From Candidatus Woesearchaeota archaeon (GTDB taxonomy: Archaea; Nanobdellota; Nanobdellia; Woesearchaeales; ARS49): a DNA stretch of 11,796 nucleotides. The notes under the pieces are model-generated. The model did no database searches, was not told where the DNA came from, and saw nothing but the letters and a program-made list of their open reading frames with translations. Numbering within the stretch: the first letter of the stretch is position 1; every line of letters starts with the position of its first letter. The DNA lies in NCBI GenBank assembly GCA_023261345.1, contig JAHFPE010000008.1, positions 1-11,796 on the forward strand, written 5' to 3'. The position numbers were made by a program, and so were the translations under genes. Below are positions 1-6,845 of the stretch, in pieces.

Positions 1-526
1 GTTTTCCTGCGATTGCTTTTGCAATGAGTACTCGTTGTTGTTGTCCTCCGCTGAGGTTTCCAATTTTTTGATTTGCAAATGTGTGCATTCCCATGAGTTT
101 GAGCGCGTTGATTGCGTGTTCTCGATCTTTTCTCGTAAGTGGCGTGCACAATCCTGCGTTTGGCACTCTTCCGAGCATTGCGATTTCAAGTACTGTTGCT
201 GGAAATTGTTGATCAAAAAATGTTGCTTTTTGTGATATGTAACTAATTCTGTTCCAATTGTGAAATTGCGAAATGTCTTGTCCGAATACTGTAATGCGTC
301 CTTTGGTAAGTGGCAAGAGGCGTAATAATAATTTTATGAGTGTTGTTTTTCCTCCACCATTTGGTCCGATTAAACCAGTCATCTCCCCTTGATGTACAGA
401 AAAACTGACATTTGAAAGTACTTCTCGTCCTGTGTAGCCAAACGAGACATTGTTTACTTCAATTATTGGTGTGCTTGGTTGTTTGGATAATTGTCTGCCC
501 GTTAAGGTATAACGTTTTTTATTCAT
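1..526 (-). CDS. znuC: Metal (probably zinc) ABC transporter ATP-binding protein, ZnuC-like, 3' end cut by window edge
   Basis: The ATPase subunit that powers metal import through a membrane permease, acting at the cytoplasmic face. The first 175 residues are visible. After a basic lead of about 19 residues, the ABC domain starts at PIIEVNNVSFGY. Walker A is GPNGGGKTT (residues 54-62), with the double Gly typical of ZnuC/ManB-type ATPases. The Q-loop glutamine is Q99 (YISQ) and the signature motif is LSGGQQQR (158-165). Walker B, the D-loop and the H-loop lie beyond the left edge. The ATG at 526 is the natural start. It follows the binding-protein stop by 34 bases on the same strand, so the two almost certainly form one operon. 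No clear Shine-Dalgarno site precedes it. The family call is firm. Zinc rather than manganese or iron is inferred from the neighbouring binding protein, and the permease gene is not in the window. Confidence 0.93.
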   Translation of the reverse strand, partial: MNKKRYTLTGRQLSKQPSTPIIEVNNVSFGYTGREVLSNVSFSVHQGEMTGLIGPNGGGKTTLIKLLLRLLPLTKGRITVFGQDISQFHNWNRISYISQKATFFDQQFPATVLEIAMLGRVPNAGLCTPLTRKDREHAINALKLMGMHTFANQKIGNLSGGQQQRVLIAKAIAGK

Positions 527-560
527 GTTGTAGAGTTTGTCGTTCTGTTGCTTTTATTTA

Positions 561-1508
561 TTATGTACAATCAAGCGCAACGCGTATGGTATGTAGGTTT
601 TCTCGCATGATGCTTATGTAGTTTTTTCCTTGCAATTGTTCATCTTGTGTAAGTCCTTCGATAGGATTCAAAACTAGTGCTGTTGCTCCAATTTCTCGTG
701 CGAGTGCTTCTGCAAGTTTGGGGCTTGCGAGTGTTTCAAAAAAAATGTGTGTGACATTACTACTTTTCCCGAGCCAAATTAAGTCTGCCATTCTGCTTGG
801 TGTTGGTTCAGCATCTGGAGAAAAACCCGCAAGAGGGACTTGGATAAGTCCGTATCTCTCGGTAAGATACGCAAATGCTGCGTGCGAAGTGAATATTTCA
901 TTTTTCGTACAGTTCGCAAGACCTTGTTTGAAGTCATTATCAAGTGTTGCGAGTTCTTGAACTAGATTATTTGCGTTTTTTAGGTATAATTCTCGATTCA
1001 TTGGTTGTGTTACCGCAAGTGCATTAGCAATGTTGAGAACGATTTGCTGACTGTTTGTTGGGTCAAGCCACACGTGTGGATCAACAACTCCTGCTACCTT
1101 TTCTTCTCCCATTGCTTGCTGTTCACTTGTAGCGCCTGTTCTTTTGGACAATAAGTCAATTCCGTTTGATGCAACAACAACTCGATCTTTGCTTCCTGCT
1201 GCAGCAATGAGTCTATCCGCCCAACTTTCAAATCCTGCTCCATTGATTATGAATAATTTAGAATTCTGTACAGCAACAACATTTTGTGGTGTTGGCTCCC
1301 AATCATGTGGTTCTACTCCTAATGGAACAAGAGAGATAATATTCATTGTGTCTCCTGCGATTGTACTCGTGAAATAATATAGAGGGTAAAAGCTAGTTAC
1401 AATAACTGGTTTGTCGTTTTGCGAAGATGAACATGCGACTAGTAATAGAAGTAAAAAAAGCGACACACAAAGAATTTTTGTGTGCAGAGTATCGTCCAAG
1501 TGTTTCAT
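561..1508 (-). CDS. znuA: Metal ABC transporter substrate-binding lipoprotein, ZnuA/AdcA/TroA family
   Basis: Captures a divalent metal ion outside the membrane and delivers it to the ABC permease. The protein is 315 aa from the ATG at 1508. The open frame continues upstream to 1592, but that extension would put residues ahead of a normal signal peptide. The signal sequence is a short charged start, a Leu-rich core (residues 12-24), then LLVAC with a lipobox Cys26, so it is a lipid-anchored secreted protein. Metal ligands fit the family: H68 in GVEPHDW, H145 in DPHVWLDP, H208 in TSHAAF, and a likely fourth ligand E283 in NPIEGL. The usual Asp of TroA/ZnuA at this place is Asn280. Three histidines favour zinc over manganese. 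The His-rich loop of many ZnuA proteins is absent. It is the first gene of the operon with the ABC ATPase. Family certain, zinc specificity likely. Confidence 0.93.
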   Translation of the reverse strand: MKHLDDTLHTKILCVSLFLLLLLVACSSSQNDKPVIVTSFYPLYYFTSTIAGDTMNIISLVPLGVEPHDWEPTPQNVVAVQNSKLFIINGAGFESWADRLIAAAGSKDRVVVASNGIDLLSKRTGATSEQQAMGEEKVAGVVDPHVWLDPTNSQQIVLNIANALAVTQPMNRELYLKNANNLVQELATLDNDFKQGLANCTKNEIFTSHAAFAYLTERYGLIQVPLAGFSPDAEPTPSRMADLIWLGKSSNVTHIFFETLASPKLAEALAREIGATALVLNPIEGLTQDEQLQGKNYISIMRENLHTIRVALDCT

Positions 1509-1513
1509 AACTA

Positions 1514-1523
1514 ACAATATTGT
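1514..1523. promoter_or_regulatory. Candidate operator: 10-bp perfect palindrome before the metal-uptake operon
   Basis: ACAATATTGT is a perfect inverted repeat lying between the TATA-like box (1530-1537) and the start codon at 1508, where a bound repressor would block polymerase. A metal-sensing repressor is plausible for a zinc-uptake operon. No regulator gene is in the window and a 10-bp A/T-rich palindrome can occur by chance. Confidence 0.3.
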
Positions 1524-1529
1524 CTCTTG

Positions 1530-1537
1530 CTTTAAAG
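1530..1537 (-). promoter_or_regulatory. Archaeal TATA-like box for the metal-uptake operon
   Basis: CTTTAAAG (centre about 1533) lies about 25 bases before the ATG at 1508. That is the distance at which an archaeal TATA box places the transcription start on or next to the start codon, predicting a leaderless mRNA for the binding-protein gene. Confidence 0.5.
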
Positions 1538-1614
1538 GAGTTGTGGTACAATCATCGAAATAACGCTTACGAGTTCGCGCGCAACTACTCACTCACATCG
1601 AAAAAAGTATTTAG

Positions 1615-1624
1615 TTTAAAAAGG
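1615..1624 (+). promoter_or_regulatory. Candidate TATA box for the unknown membrane protein gene at 1676
   Basis: TTTAAAAAGG is the only clear TATA-like element before the ATG at 1676, centred some 57 bases upstream. Transcription would start near 1645 and give a leader of about 30 nt. No good Shine-Dalgarno site is seen before the ATG. An in-frame TGA at 1667-1669 rules out a longer protein. Confidence 0.4.
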
Positions 1625-1675
1625 ACATCTAACTAACATTACGAAGAGAGTGAATGCGCAGGATAGTGAGCATCA

Positions 1676-2743
1676 ATGACGAATATAATTGCAAGCGCGC
1701 CTGATACAATCGATGAATTATTTGATTCGTGGAGAAGCGATGGTGCTGAAAATCTTCGTGTGACTCTTCTCTACAAAGATGTAGAGCGAACATATTATTT
1801 TTTGAGCAAAGGCGCTGCTGAACTTAAACCGGGGCAAGAAATAACTGCAGGCATTTTTCTTGGGTTAACCCCTAAAAAAACAATTGCGCAGGTTGTTCAT
1901 AGTACAGTATTTCTCAATAGAGAAGTAACTAACGGATATTATTTCGTGGTTTCGCACAAAGAAATTCGTGAAGAAACTCATCTTCTTCCATTCAGGTACT
2001 TAACAAGACCACTTCCTTCAGTAATTCTAAATAGAGCTCTTGAAGAGAGAGTGTACAAGAACATTTGTGATGTAGAAAAAGAAAAAATATCATTTATAGA
2101 AAAAGTTGGAGAAGAAGGATTAATTCGTGCGTATGTGAAAGAAAAAATAAACGGAAGGATTAACCAAAAAGGCAAAGAACTTGCTGCGCAAGCGCGACGA
2201 ATACAAACTGACATTGCTTGCTTATTTGATGATGTCGCTGATCCTTCAGTTCTTTTGGCCCCTTCGGAGGTTATCCAAGAAGACACATTGGTCGAAGCAC
2301 TATTTACCGAGGGAATTCCAAGAAGTAGAGTTATTTCTGCTTTAGTTTTCCCGATTGTGGCATTCGTTCCTTTTTCTGCTTTTGTGAACTTGATGAATAG
2401 CAAGAAAGCAGATTACAAACTTCGTTTTGGTGAATCTACGCAAGAAGAAGAGACAAGATTGGCAGGTGAATTCTTTATGGCAAATCCACGTGCAGCTAAA
2501 GGAGTGAGAGTGATTTATGAGTGTATGAAGCACGCATCAAACGTTCTTGCGTTCGGAGTTGGTGCAGGAGTCTCATACCTTGGTTACAAATACGCAACTC
2601 CGATTGTGAGTTACCCGCTTATGTGTGCATCGACACTTTCAGCTGTGCAAATGCTTTTGAACGTGGCTCAATCAAAAGGTCATGATTCAAGCGGCATTAT
2701 ATCATCATACTATGAGAGAAAGTTAACAACGAGACTGGAGTAA
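1676..2743 (+). CDS. Hypothetical protein with C-terminal membrane segments (355 aa)
   Basis: I do not recognise the family. Residues 1-215 look soluble: mixed alpha/beta up to about residue 120, then a charged, probably helical stretch (about 120-185, rich in Glu and Lys: VEKEKISFIEKVGEEGLIR) that could be a coiled coil or long helix. Hydrophobic segments follow at about 219-239 (VISALVFPIVAFVPFSAFV), 289-304 and 308-330, the last two forming a possible Gly-rich hairpin (FGVGAGVSYLGY). There is no signal peptide, so a cytosolic N-domain anchored by two or three C-terminal helices is the simplest topology. No catalytic motif stands out. It is divergent from the metal-uptake operon with about 168 bp between start codons, and convergent with the ARPP-1 gene. 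Codon use and length support a real gene, but its role cannot be assigned. Confidence 0.8.
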   Translation: MTNIIASAPDTIDELFDSWRSDGAENLRVTLLYKDVERTYYFLSKGAAELKPGQEITAGIFLGLTPKKTIAQVVHSTVFLNREVTNGYYFVVSHKEIREETHLLPFRYLTRPLPSVILNRALEERVYKNICDVEKEKISFIEKVGEEGLIRAYVKEKINGRINQKGKELAAQARRIQTDIACLFDDVADPSVLLAPSEVIQEDTLVEALFTEGIPRSRVISALVFPIVAFVPFSAFVNLMNSKKADYKLRFGESTQEEETRLAGEFFMANPRAAKGVRVIYECMKHASNVLAFGVGAGVSYLGYKYATPIVSYPLMCASTLSAVQMLLNVAQSKGHDSSGIISSYYERKLTTRLE

Positions 2744-2760
2744 AAAAAATTCTTTAGAAT
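2742..2760 (-). terminator. Candidate terminator of the ARPP-1 gene: short hairpin plus T8
   Basis: Read on the minus strand just past the stop at 2778, there is a small inverted repeat ATTCT-AA-AGAAT followed directly by eight T residues (2749-2742). Archaeal transcription stops mainly at T-tracts, so the T8 is the meaningful part. The hairpin is weak (5 bp). Confidence 0.5.
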
Positions 2761-2777
2761 CCAACAACGTTCTACAA

Positions 2778-3695
2778 TTACACTGTGCAGGCAACTGTGA
2801 GGTAAACAGGAACCTTGTTTACTGTCAATACAGATCCAGTTGTTGAGTTGTCTGGTGTTGAAAAAACAGTATGACGACCCAGGCTGAGTTCAGCACTTTC
2901 TTTTGTAACCGTGTGGTCAAGTGCTGTGTGAATGAACATAGAAAGCGCGCCCACTCTTAGACTTAATGTAGCGCTTGGGTTGTTGTATTGTAATGCTTCA
3001 AGTGCTCTTGCACTTAGGATTCCTGCGTAATGCTGTTCCATTTTATATTTATCTGAGAAAATGTCAAGAACTAAACGAGTATGTTCTTTCATTCGAATTG
3101 CAGCGATGACTCCTACGCCCTTTTGCTCATACTGAAATTGTCGAAGCACTGAATCAAGATTTTCTGCGTGGTTCGCGTAAGCCTGACCTAGATTAGAAGT
3201 TTGACACACACTACGAGTACTCGTAAGTGTTCTAGAAACCTCTTCCCAAACGGCATGTTGATTGTGAACCGACGATCGAACGATTGAAGGAGTGTGTCCC
3301 CCCGAAAAGAATTCTCTTGGTGCGCTATGATTCCACCTGCCTTGCTCAACACATCGCACTGGCAGAGTTCCTTTGTATCCACTTTTAAGACACACACTTG
3401 TAGCAACAACTCTATTCTGTGATCCGCCAACAACATACTCTCCTGAAAGAATAATGACGTCTTTTCCTGTATTATTCTCAACATCAAGCACTTCAATACA
3501 AGGTGTTTCTTGCTCAGAAATAACAAGTCCGCTCTTCACTGCTTCTTCAAGCATTATACCTTGATGCGTTGGGGGTTGTGCTTCGCGATACAGCAAAGAA
3601 ATACCAAAGTTTTCATGTGAGCGAAGACTGCCCAACGATAGACCAGTTAAGAACCTACATGCTGCAGTGTATTCTTCAGAAGTTAATGCTGCCAT
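2778..3695 (-). CDS. ARPP-1 (DUF6569) family protein, 305 aa
   Basis: Recognised from the family's paired conserved blocks: LSGEYVVGGSQNRVV (residues 83-97, with the E and QNR signature) and LPVRCVEQGRW (111-121). From memory, ARPP-1 was named for gene association with ADP-ribosylglycohydrolase and rhodanese/phosphatase proteins and is suspected of a part in NAD or ADP-ribose metabolism. Its biochemical activity is unproven to my knowledge. There is no signal peptide or membrane segment, so it is probably cytosolic. The protein appears full-length, beginning MAALTSEEY. Its start is well supported by GGAGGT six bases before the ATG. It has its own promoter within the 55-bp gap after the glycosyltransferase gene, so it need not be co-transcribed. 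None of its usual named partners is next to it here. Family likely, function unknown. Confidence 0.8.
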   Translation of the reverse strand: MAALTSEEYTAACRFLTGLSLGSLRSHENFGISLLYREAQPPTHQGIMLEEAVKSGLVISEQETPCIEVLDVENNTGKDVIILSGEYVVGGSQNRVVATSVCLKSGYKGTLPVRCVEQGRWNHSAPREFFSGGHTPSIVRSSVHNQHAVWEEVSRTLTSTRSVCQTSNLGQAYANHAENLDSVLRQFQYEQKGVGVIAAIRMKEHTRLVLDIFSDKYKMEQHYAGILSARALEALQYNNPSATLSLRVGALSMFIHTALDHTVTKESAELSLGRHTVFSTPDNSTTGSVLTVNKVPVYLTVACTV

Positions 3696-3702
3696 AACGC
3701 TA

Positions 3703-3708
3703 CCTCCA
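3703..3708 (-). promoter_or_regulatory. Strong Shine-Dalgarno site of the ARPP-1 gene
   Basis: GGAGGT with six bases (AGCGTT) before the ATG at 3695. It fits the anti-Shine-Dalgarno end of archaeal 16S rRNA, fixes the start codon, and implies a leadered mRNA, unlike the leaderless genes nearby. Confidence 0.8.
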
Positions 3709-3740
3709 AACCAACATGATGGAGAGATACGCTGTTAATG

Positions 3741-3748
3741 TTTAAAAA
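3741..3748 (-). promoter_or_regulatory. TATA-like box for the ARPP-1 gene
   Basis: TTTTTAAA on the minus strand, about 49 bases before the ATG. It predicts a start near 3718 and a leader of about 23 nt, just enough to hold the GGAGGT site. Its T5 run lies immediately after the glycosyltransferase stop (3751) and could also serve as that gene's terminator. Confidence 0.5.
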
Positions 3749-3750
3749 TC

Positions 3751-4533
3751 CTATTGCTTTATCTTCCTCAAGAACACATACCAGTACAAATAAAAGTTGT
3801 AGAGTGCAAGCTGTAGCGAAATGCTTACGTCCGCTTTAGTGCGAAACGCGCCTTTGATGACGTAATAATATCCAAGATATAGTACAAACCAAATTGGTGC
3901 TTTGAATAGATAAAATATTGCTGGCTTAGTCGCAAGTCCTTTTGCAACTAGTTGTTCTGCGTGAATTTGTACAATGCGTAAGGTCTTTGTGAAAAAAACT
4001 CGTAATGTGTCTCGTTCGCCATTTTGGTCATGTAAAAGAACATATGGCGTATCCACAATCTTGCCCCTTACTTTAACTGCTTCATTTGGCAGGCCCTGAA
4101 AATTGCTCAGCGATTTTTTCCTGAACAAGACAAGTTTTTGTACTCGTGAAAAAAAGCCATGTGTTAGGTTTTGTGTTCCATACTTCACTTGCCATCGAAA
4201 CGTGTACCCTGCCACGGTTTCATTTGCACTCAATGCACGAATATTTTTTTGCAATTCTAAAGATAGTTGTTCATCTTGATCAATCCAAAGTATCCATTCG
4301 CTAGTTGCTGTATCGAATGTAAATTGTCTGTGGGGTTCTGCTTCGCCAATGTAAGGCAGAACAAATATGTTTTTGGTGTATTCTTTGCAAATAGCAAGCG
4401 TTTTGTCACTGCAAGGGCCATCATGTACTACAATGATTTCATCAACTACTTTTTTGATGCTCTCAAGACACGCACGAATTTGCTTCTCGCCATTCCAAAC
4501 TACAATGCATGCGGAGATTTTTGGGTGATTCAT
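3751..4533 (-). CDS. Family 2 glycosyltransferase (260 aa)
   Basis: Transfers a sugar from a nucleotide-sugar donor, probably at the inner face of the membrane. The N-terminal GT-A fold is plain: KISACIVVWNGEKQI (residues 5-19), then EIIVVHDGPCSDKT (32-45) with the donor-binding Asp38, and WIDQDEQLS (83-91) holding the metal-binding D85-x-D87 followed by E88. The stretch NEAVKVRGKIVDTPYVLLHD (150-169) resembles the acceptor region of the WaaE/KdtX-like GT2 branch. C-terminal hydrophobic segments at about 205-226 and 237-255 suggest membrane association. The start at 4533 has an AGGA six bases upstream. It is divergent from the GT-C-like cassette at 4636 and separated from it by only 102 bp, so it probably belongs to the same glycan pathway. 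The sugar and acceptor cannot be told. Confidence 0.9.
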   Translation of the reverse strand: MNHPKISACIVVWNGEKQIRACLESIKKVVDEIIVVHDGPCSDKTLAICKEYTKNIFVLPYIGEAEPHRQFTFDTATSEWILWIDQDEQLSLELQKNIRALSANETVAGYTFRWQVKYGTQNLTHGFFSRVQKLVLFRKKSLSNFQGLPNEAVKVRGKIVDTPYVLLHDQNGERDTLRVFFTKTLRIVQIHAEQLVAKGLATKPAIFYLFKAPIWFVLYLGYYYVIKGAFRTKADVSISLQLALYNFYLYWYVFLRKIKQ

Positions 4534-4599
4534 TGTCTGTCCTTTTTATCCACGATTCTCTTTCTTGTGTTTGAATTTGCTACGAAAACGGAGATCTAC

Positions 4600-4613
4600 C
4601 GAAACCTTATAAG
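4600..4613 (+). promoter_or_regulatory. BRE plus TATA box of the GT-C-like cassette
   Basis: CGAAAC followed by CTTATAAG (TATA centre about 4610), 26 bases before the ATG at 4636. This is a textbook archaeal BRE/TATA arrangement for a leaderless transcript. CTTATAAG is itself palindromic, so it could also fire towards the divergent glycosyltransferase with a leader of about 50 nt. The BRE-like side favours the plus strand. Confidence 0.7.
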
Positions 4614-4635
4614 TATTTAGTTCTAGATCTGTGTC

Positions 4636-6402
4636 ATGGATGCTCAAAAACATTGGGAAGCACTAATCGCAGTTGTCCTCGTCATCCTCGGTTTCTTTCT
4701 TCTCGTTTCATCATTCATTCCTAACTTAGAGAGTACAGTTCCTCCTGTGAGTTTGACGTATGATAATTTTTATCACCCACTTATGGGTAAAGCTGTTCGT
4801 GATTCAGGGCAGGAAGTCACGTATGTTCCGTATCGTGGGTTTGGTACAAGTACTGCTGTTATCGGCGATCCGCCTCTACCGTATAGTATGCCTGCAATGG
4901 TGAGTATGTTCACAACAGTTCCGTATTATAATGTTTTTTTCATTCTTGTTGTTCTTCTGCAAATTTGTACAGCAGTTGGTGTTTATGCAATTATCAGGAA
5001 ATATTTTAATGCAAATATTGCATTGCTTGGTCTTGCGCTAGCGTTGATTCCAACTACTGAGAGCTGGTTTTTTCAGTTGTACATTGGTTTCTCAACGAGC
5101 ATCGAGGCTTTTGCTTTTGTGCCATTGATAATTTTTCTGCTTGCATATGGACTTGAAAAAAAGTCCTGGCTCGCACCAGTTCTTGCAGGTCTTGCTCTTG
5201 CAACACAGTTGATGATTCATGGTCCAATTGAAGCGAGTTATACGTATGCGTTCTTGAGCGTCATGCTGTTAGTTCATGCAACAGTTGTCGAGTGGAAAAA
5301 AAGAGATCAGAGTATAAAACGCTCTTTCATACGTCATGTTATCTATCTTCAATCATTTGGTGTTTGGGCGTGGATGACTGTTTGTGCAGTTATTGTGGGA
5401 CTTCATCAATATATTCTTTTGCAATTATTGCGCCTTTCTAGCGAGAATCTTTCGTCTGCATTGTTTGTGTTTAATCCAATTCCCGCATACTTTCCTCGTC
5501 CTGTAATTCCTTTAATTCTGTATGGTCTTGCAATTTTTGGTGGGTTTTTCTTGCTGATGAATCTGTACCAGCAGGTGTTCGAACAGAACAAGAATCCAAA
5601 CAAAAAGGCATATGCAAAAGAGATTGTTGTTTTATTTGTTTTTTTTCTTATTGCAGTAAGTGCGAGTTTTCTTGTTGGTGTTGATGGTTCAAGAGCTATG
5701 CGTCAGTATTACAATTCATATCCTTTTTTTGTGCTTCTTCCTGCAATGGGCATTTACGTTATCGTGCAATTTTTCAAGAAATACTTAACAAATAACGTGC
5801 AACGGGTGATCTTCTCAATTCTCATTCTTGCGTTCGTACTTTCTTCATTCCCATCAACCTATGCCGGATTTAAGAATCTGCACGCAAGCGGTCTTGCTAC
5901 AGGTGCAAGGTGGGAAGCTATTGAATGGGTGAGAGAAAATACTCCAAAAGAAAGTATTGTTTTTTTCCTATTTGGGTTTGATCATGAAGTCGAAATGCTT
6001 TCTGAACGTGTGCCATACAAAGGTGATGCTGGTTTAGGGTTCACGCAAAGGAATCTTCTTTCACTTTGTAATGGTACAATGCCTAGTGCGTTTGCAGGTC
6101 AGTGGGGTGGTGCAGTGTCTGTTAGAAAAGGAAGCGATCACACACTTGAATATCCAACATATGGCGGGTTTTTTAATTTTCCATTTTCAACTGTTTTGCG
6201 CCCCGGTACACATTCACCAATGCCTGATGCAAATGATCTTGTTAACCTTAGTATGTTTGATTACGTGGTATTTCAGCACAGAGGAACGAATATTGATCAA
6301 TGCATGTTATTTTTCATTTCAAAAGCGATGGGATCTGGCTGGTCCATCGCATGGCAGAATGATCAGTTTACTGTTATGATAGCGCGTGAGGAGAGAAAAT
6401 GA
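4636..6402 (+). CDS. GT-C-like polytopic membrane protein, putative lipid-linked glycosyltransferase (588 aa)
   Basis: Predicted to act at the outer face of the membrane on polyprenyl-phosphate-linked sugars, as GT-C enzymes do. Helix 1 spans residues 9-29. The first outer loop carries an acidic pattern, TYDNFYHPLMGKAVRDSG (41-58, D43), followed by YRGFG...VIGDPPLPY (66-83), typical of GT-C/PTPS-related membrane proteins. About nine or ten more hydrophobic segments run from residue 98 to about 420. A soluble C-terminal domain (424-588) starts RWEAIEWVRENTPKESIV. The 544-aa protein at 7890-9524 shares this layout and both motif regions. The gene is leaderless (TATA 26 bases upstream) and its stop overlaps the next start in ATGA. 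It could instead be a flippase-like or structural membrane protein of the PTPS_related (PF10131) kind. Superfamily moderately sure, activity inferred. Confidence 0.75.
   Translation: MDAQKHWEALIAVVLVILGFFLLVSSFIPNLESTVPPVSLTYDNFYHPLMGKAVRDSGQEVTYVPYRGFGTSTAVIGDPPLPYSMPAMVSMFTTVPYYNVFFILVVLLQICTAVGVYAIIRKYFNANIALLGLALALIPTTESWFFQLYIGFSTSIEAFAFVPLIIFLLAYGLEKKSWLAPVLAGLALATQLMIHGPIEASYTYAFLSVMLLVHATVVEWKKRDQSIKRSFIRHVIYLQSFGVWAWMTVCAVIVGLHQYILLQLLRLSSENLSSALFVFNPIPAYFPRPVIPLILYGLAIFGGFFLLMNLYQQVFEQNKNPNKKAYAKEIVVLFVFFLIAVSASFLVGVDGSRAMRQYYNSYPFFVLLPAMGIYVIVQFFKKYLTNNVQRVIFSILILAFVLSSFPSTYAGFKNLHASGLATGARWEAIEWVRENTPKESIVFFLFGFDHEVEMLSERVPYKGDAGLGFTQRNLLSLCNGTMPSAFAGQWGGAVSVRKGSDHTLEYPTYGGFFNFPFSTVLRPGTHSPMPDANDLVNLSMFDYVVFQHRGTNIDQCMLFFISKAMGSGWSIAWQNDQFTVMIAREERK
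6388..6393 (+). promoter_or_regulatory. Shine-Dalgarno site of the small PGY membrane protein
   Basis: GAGGAG, five bases before the ATG at 6399 and inside the end of the preceding gene. Together with the ATGA stop/start overlap it indicates translational coupling. Confidence 0.7.
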
Positions 6403-6845
6403 ATAAAAATGTAGAAGGTATTTTTCTTGCGTGCAAACCGCTCATTATGTTTGGTGCAGCACTTCTTGCTGTATCCCTGGCGTTTTCATTTGTGAATCAA
6501 GGAAGCGTAACTTCTTGGCTCTCGCTTAGTTTTGCAATACTTTTGTTTTACATCCCTGGGTATAGTGTTTTATTAAATCTTGATATTGATGTAACGTCAA
6601 GACTTGCGTTTGCATTCCCAATTGGATTGATGCTTGTCTCTCTTTGTACGTATTTCTTAAATTGGGGCGGCATTGCATTATCGCAACGTAGTGTTGGAAC
6701 TGTTGCGCTTTGCATAACACTTGTCTCGCTATTATCGTTATCTGTTTGGTTTATTACTTCACAGAAGGTTTCACTGGAACAACAACCGCATACACATACA
6801 GCCCCGCAAGAGAAACAGTTGGACCAAGAAAAAGTTGTTGAATAA
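6399..6845 (+). CDS. Small four-helix membrane protein, DUF1616-like, partner of the GT-C-like protein (148 aa)
   Basis: Four hydrophobic segments at about 13-32, 38-58, 67-88 and 101-119, with LLFYIPGYSVLL (48-59) at the end of the second. This PGY motif and helix layout recall the N-terminal membrane part of DUF1616 proteins. The protein at 7445-7918 has the same plan, including FAVLPGYCIML. The tail (about 120-148) is hydrophilic and rich in Gln, His and Glu. It begins in ATGA overlap with the GT-C-like gene, so the two are made together and may form a complex. Its last 92 bases are also coding, on the opposite strand, for the methyltransferase C-terminus, which may explain the odd tail. 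Function unknown. Confidence 0.75.
   Translation: MNKNVEGIFLACKPLIMFGAALLAVSLAFSFVNQGSVTSWLSLSFAILLFYIPGYSVLLNLDIDVTSRLAFAFPIGLMLVSLCTYFLNWGGIALSQRSVGTVALCITLVSLLSLSVWFITSQKVSLEQQPHTHTAPQEKQLDQEKVVE

Noticed and set aside
1509..1592. N-terminal extension of the binding protein to 1592
   Set aside because: It would place 28 unrelated, Cys- and Arg-containing residues before a normal lipoprotein signal peptide, and it overlaps the TATA-like box and palindrome.
1509..1675. Possible small RNA or tRNA in the largest gap
   Set aside because: No cloverleaf, no convincing C/D or H/ACA signature; only promoter-like elements and a short palindrome. The partial TCACT/AGTGA complementarity at its right side is too short to call a structure.
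1978..2403. Open frame of about 140 codons on the minus strand
   Set aside because: It lies wholly inside the plus-strand 355-aa gene; its translation is low-complexity Ser/Thr-rich with no domain and no start signal.
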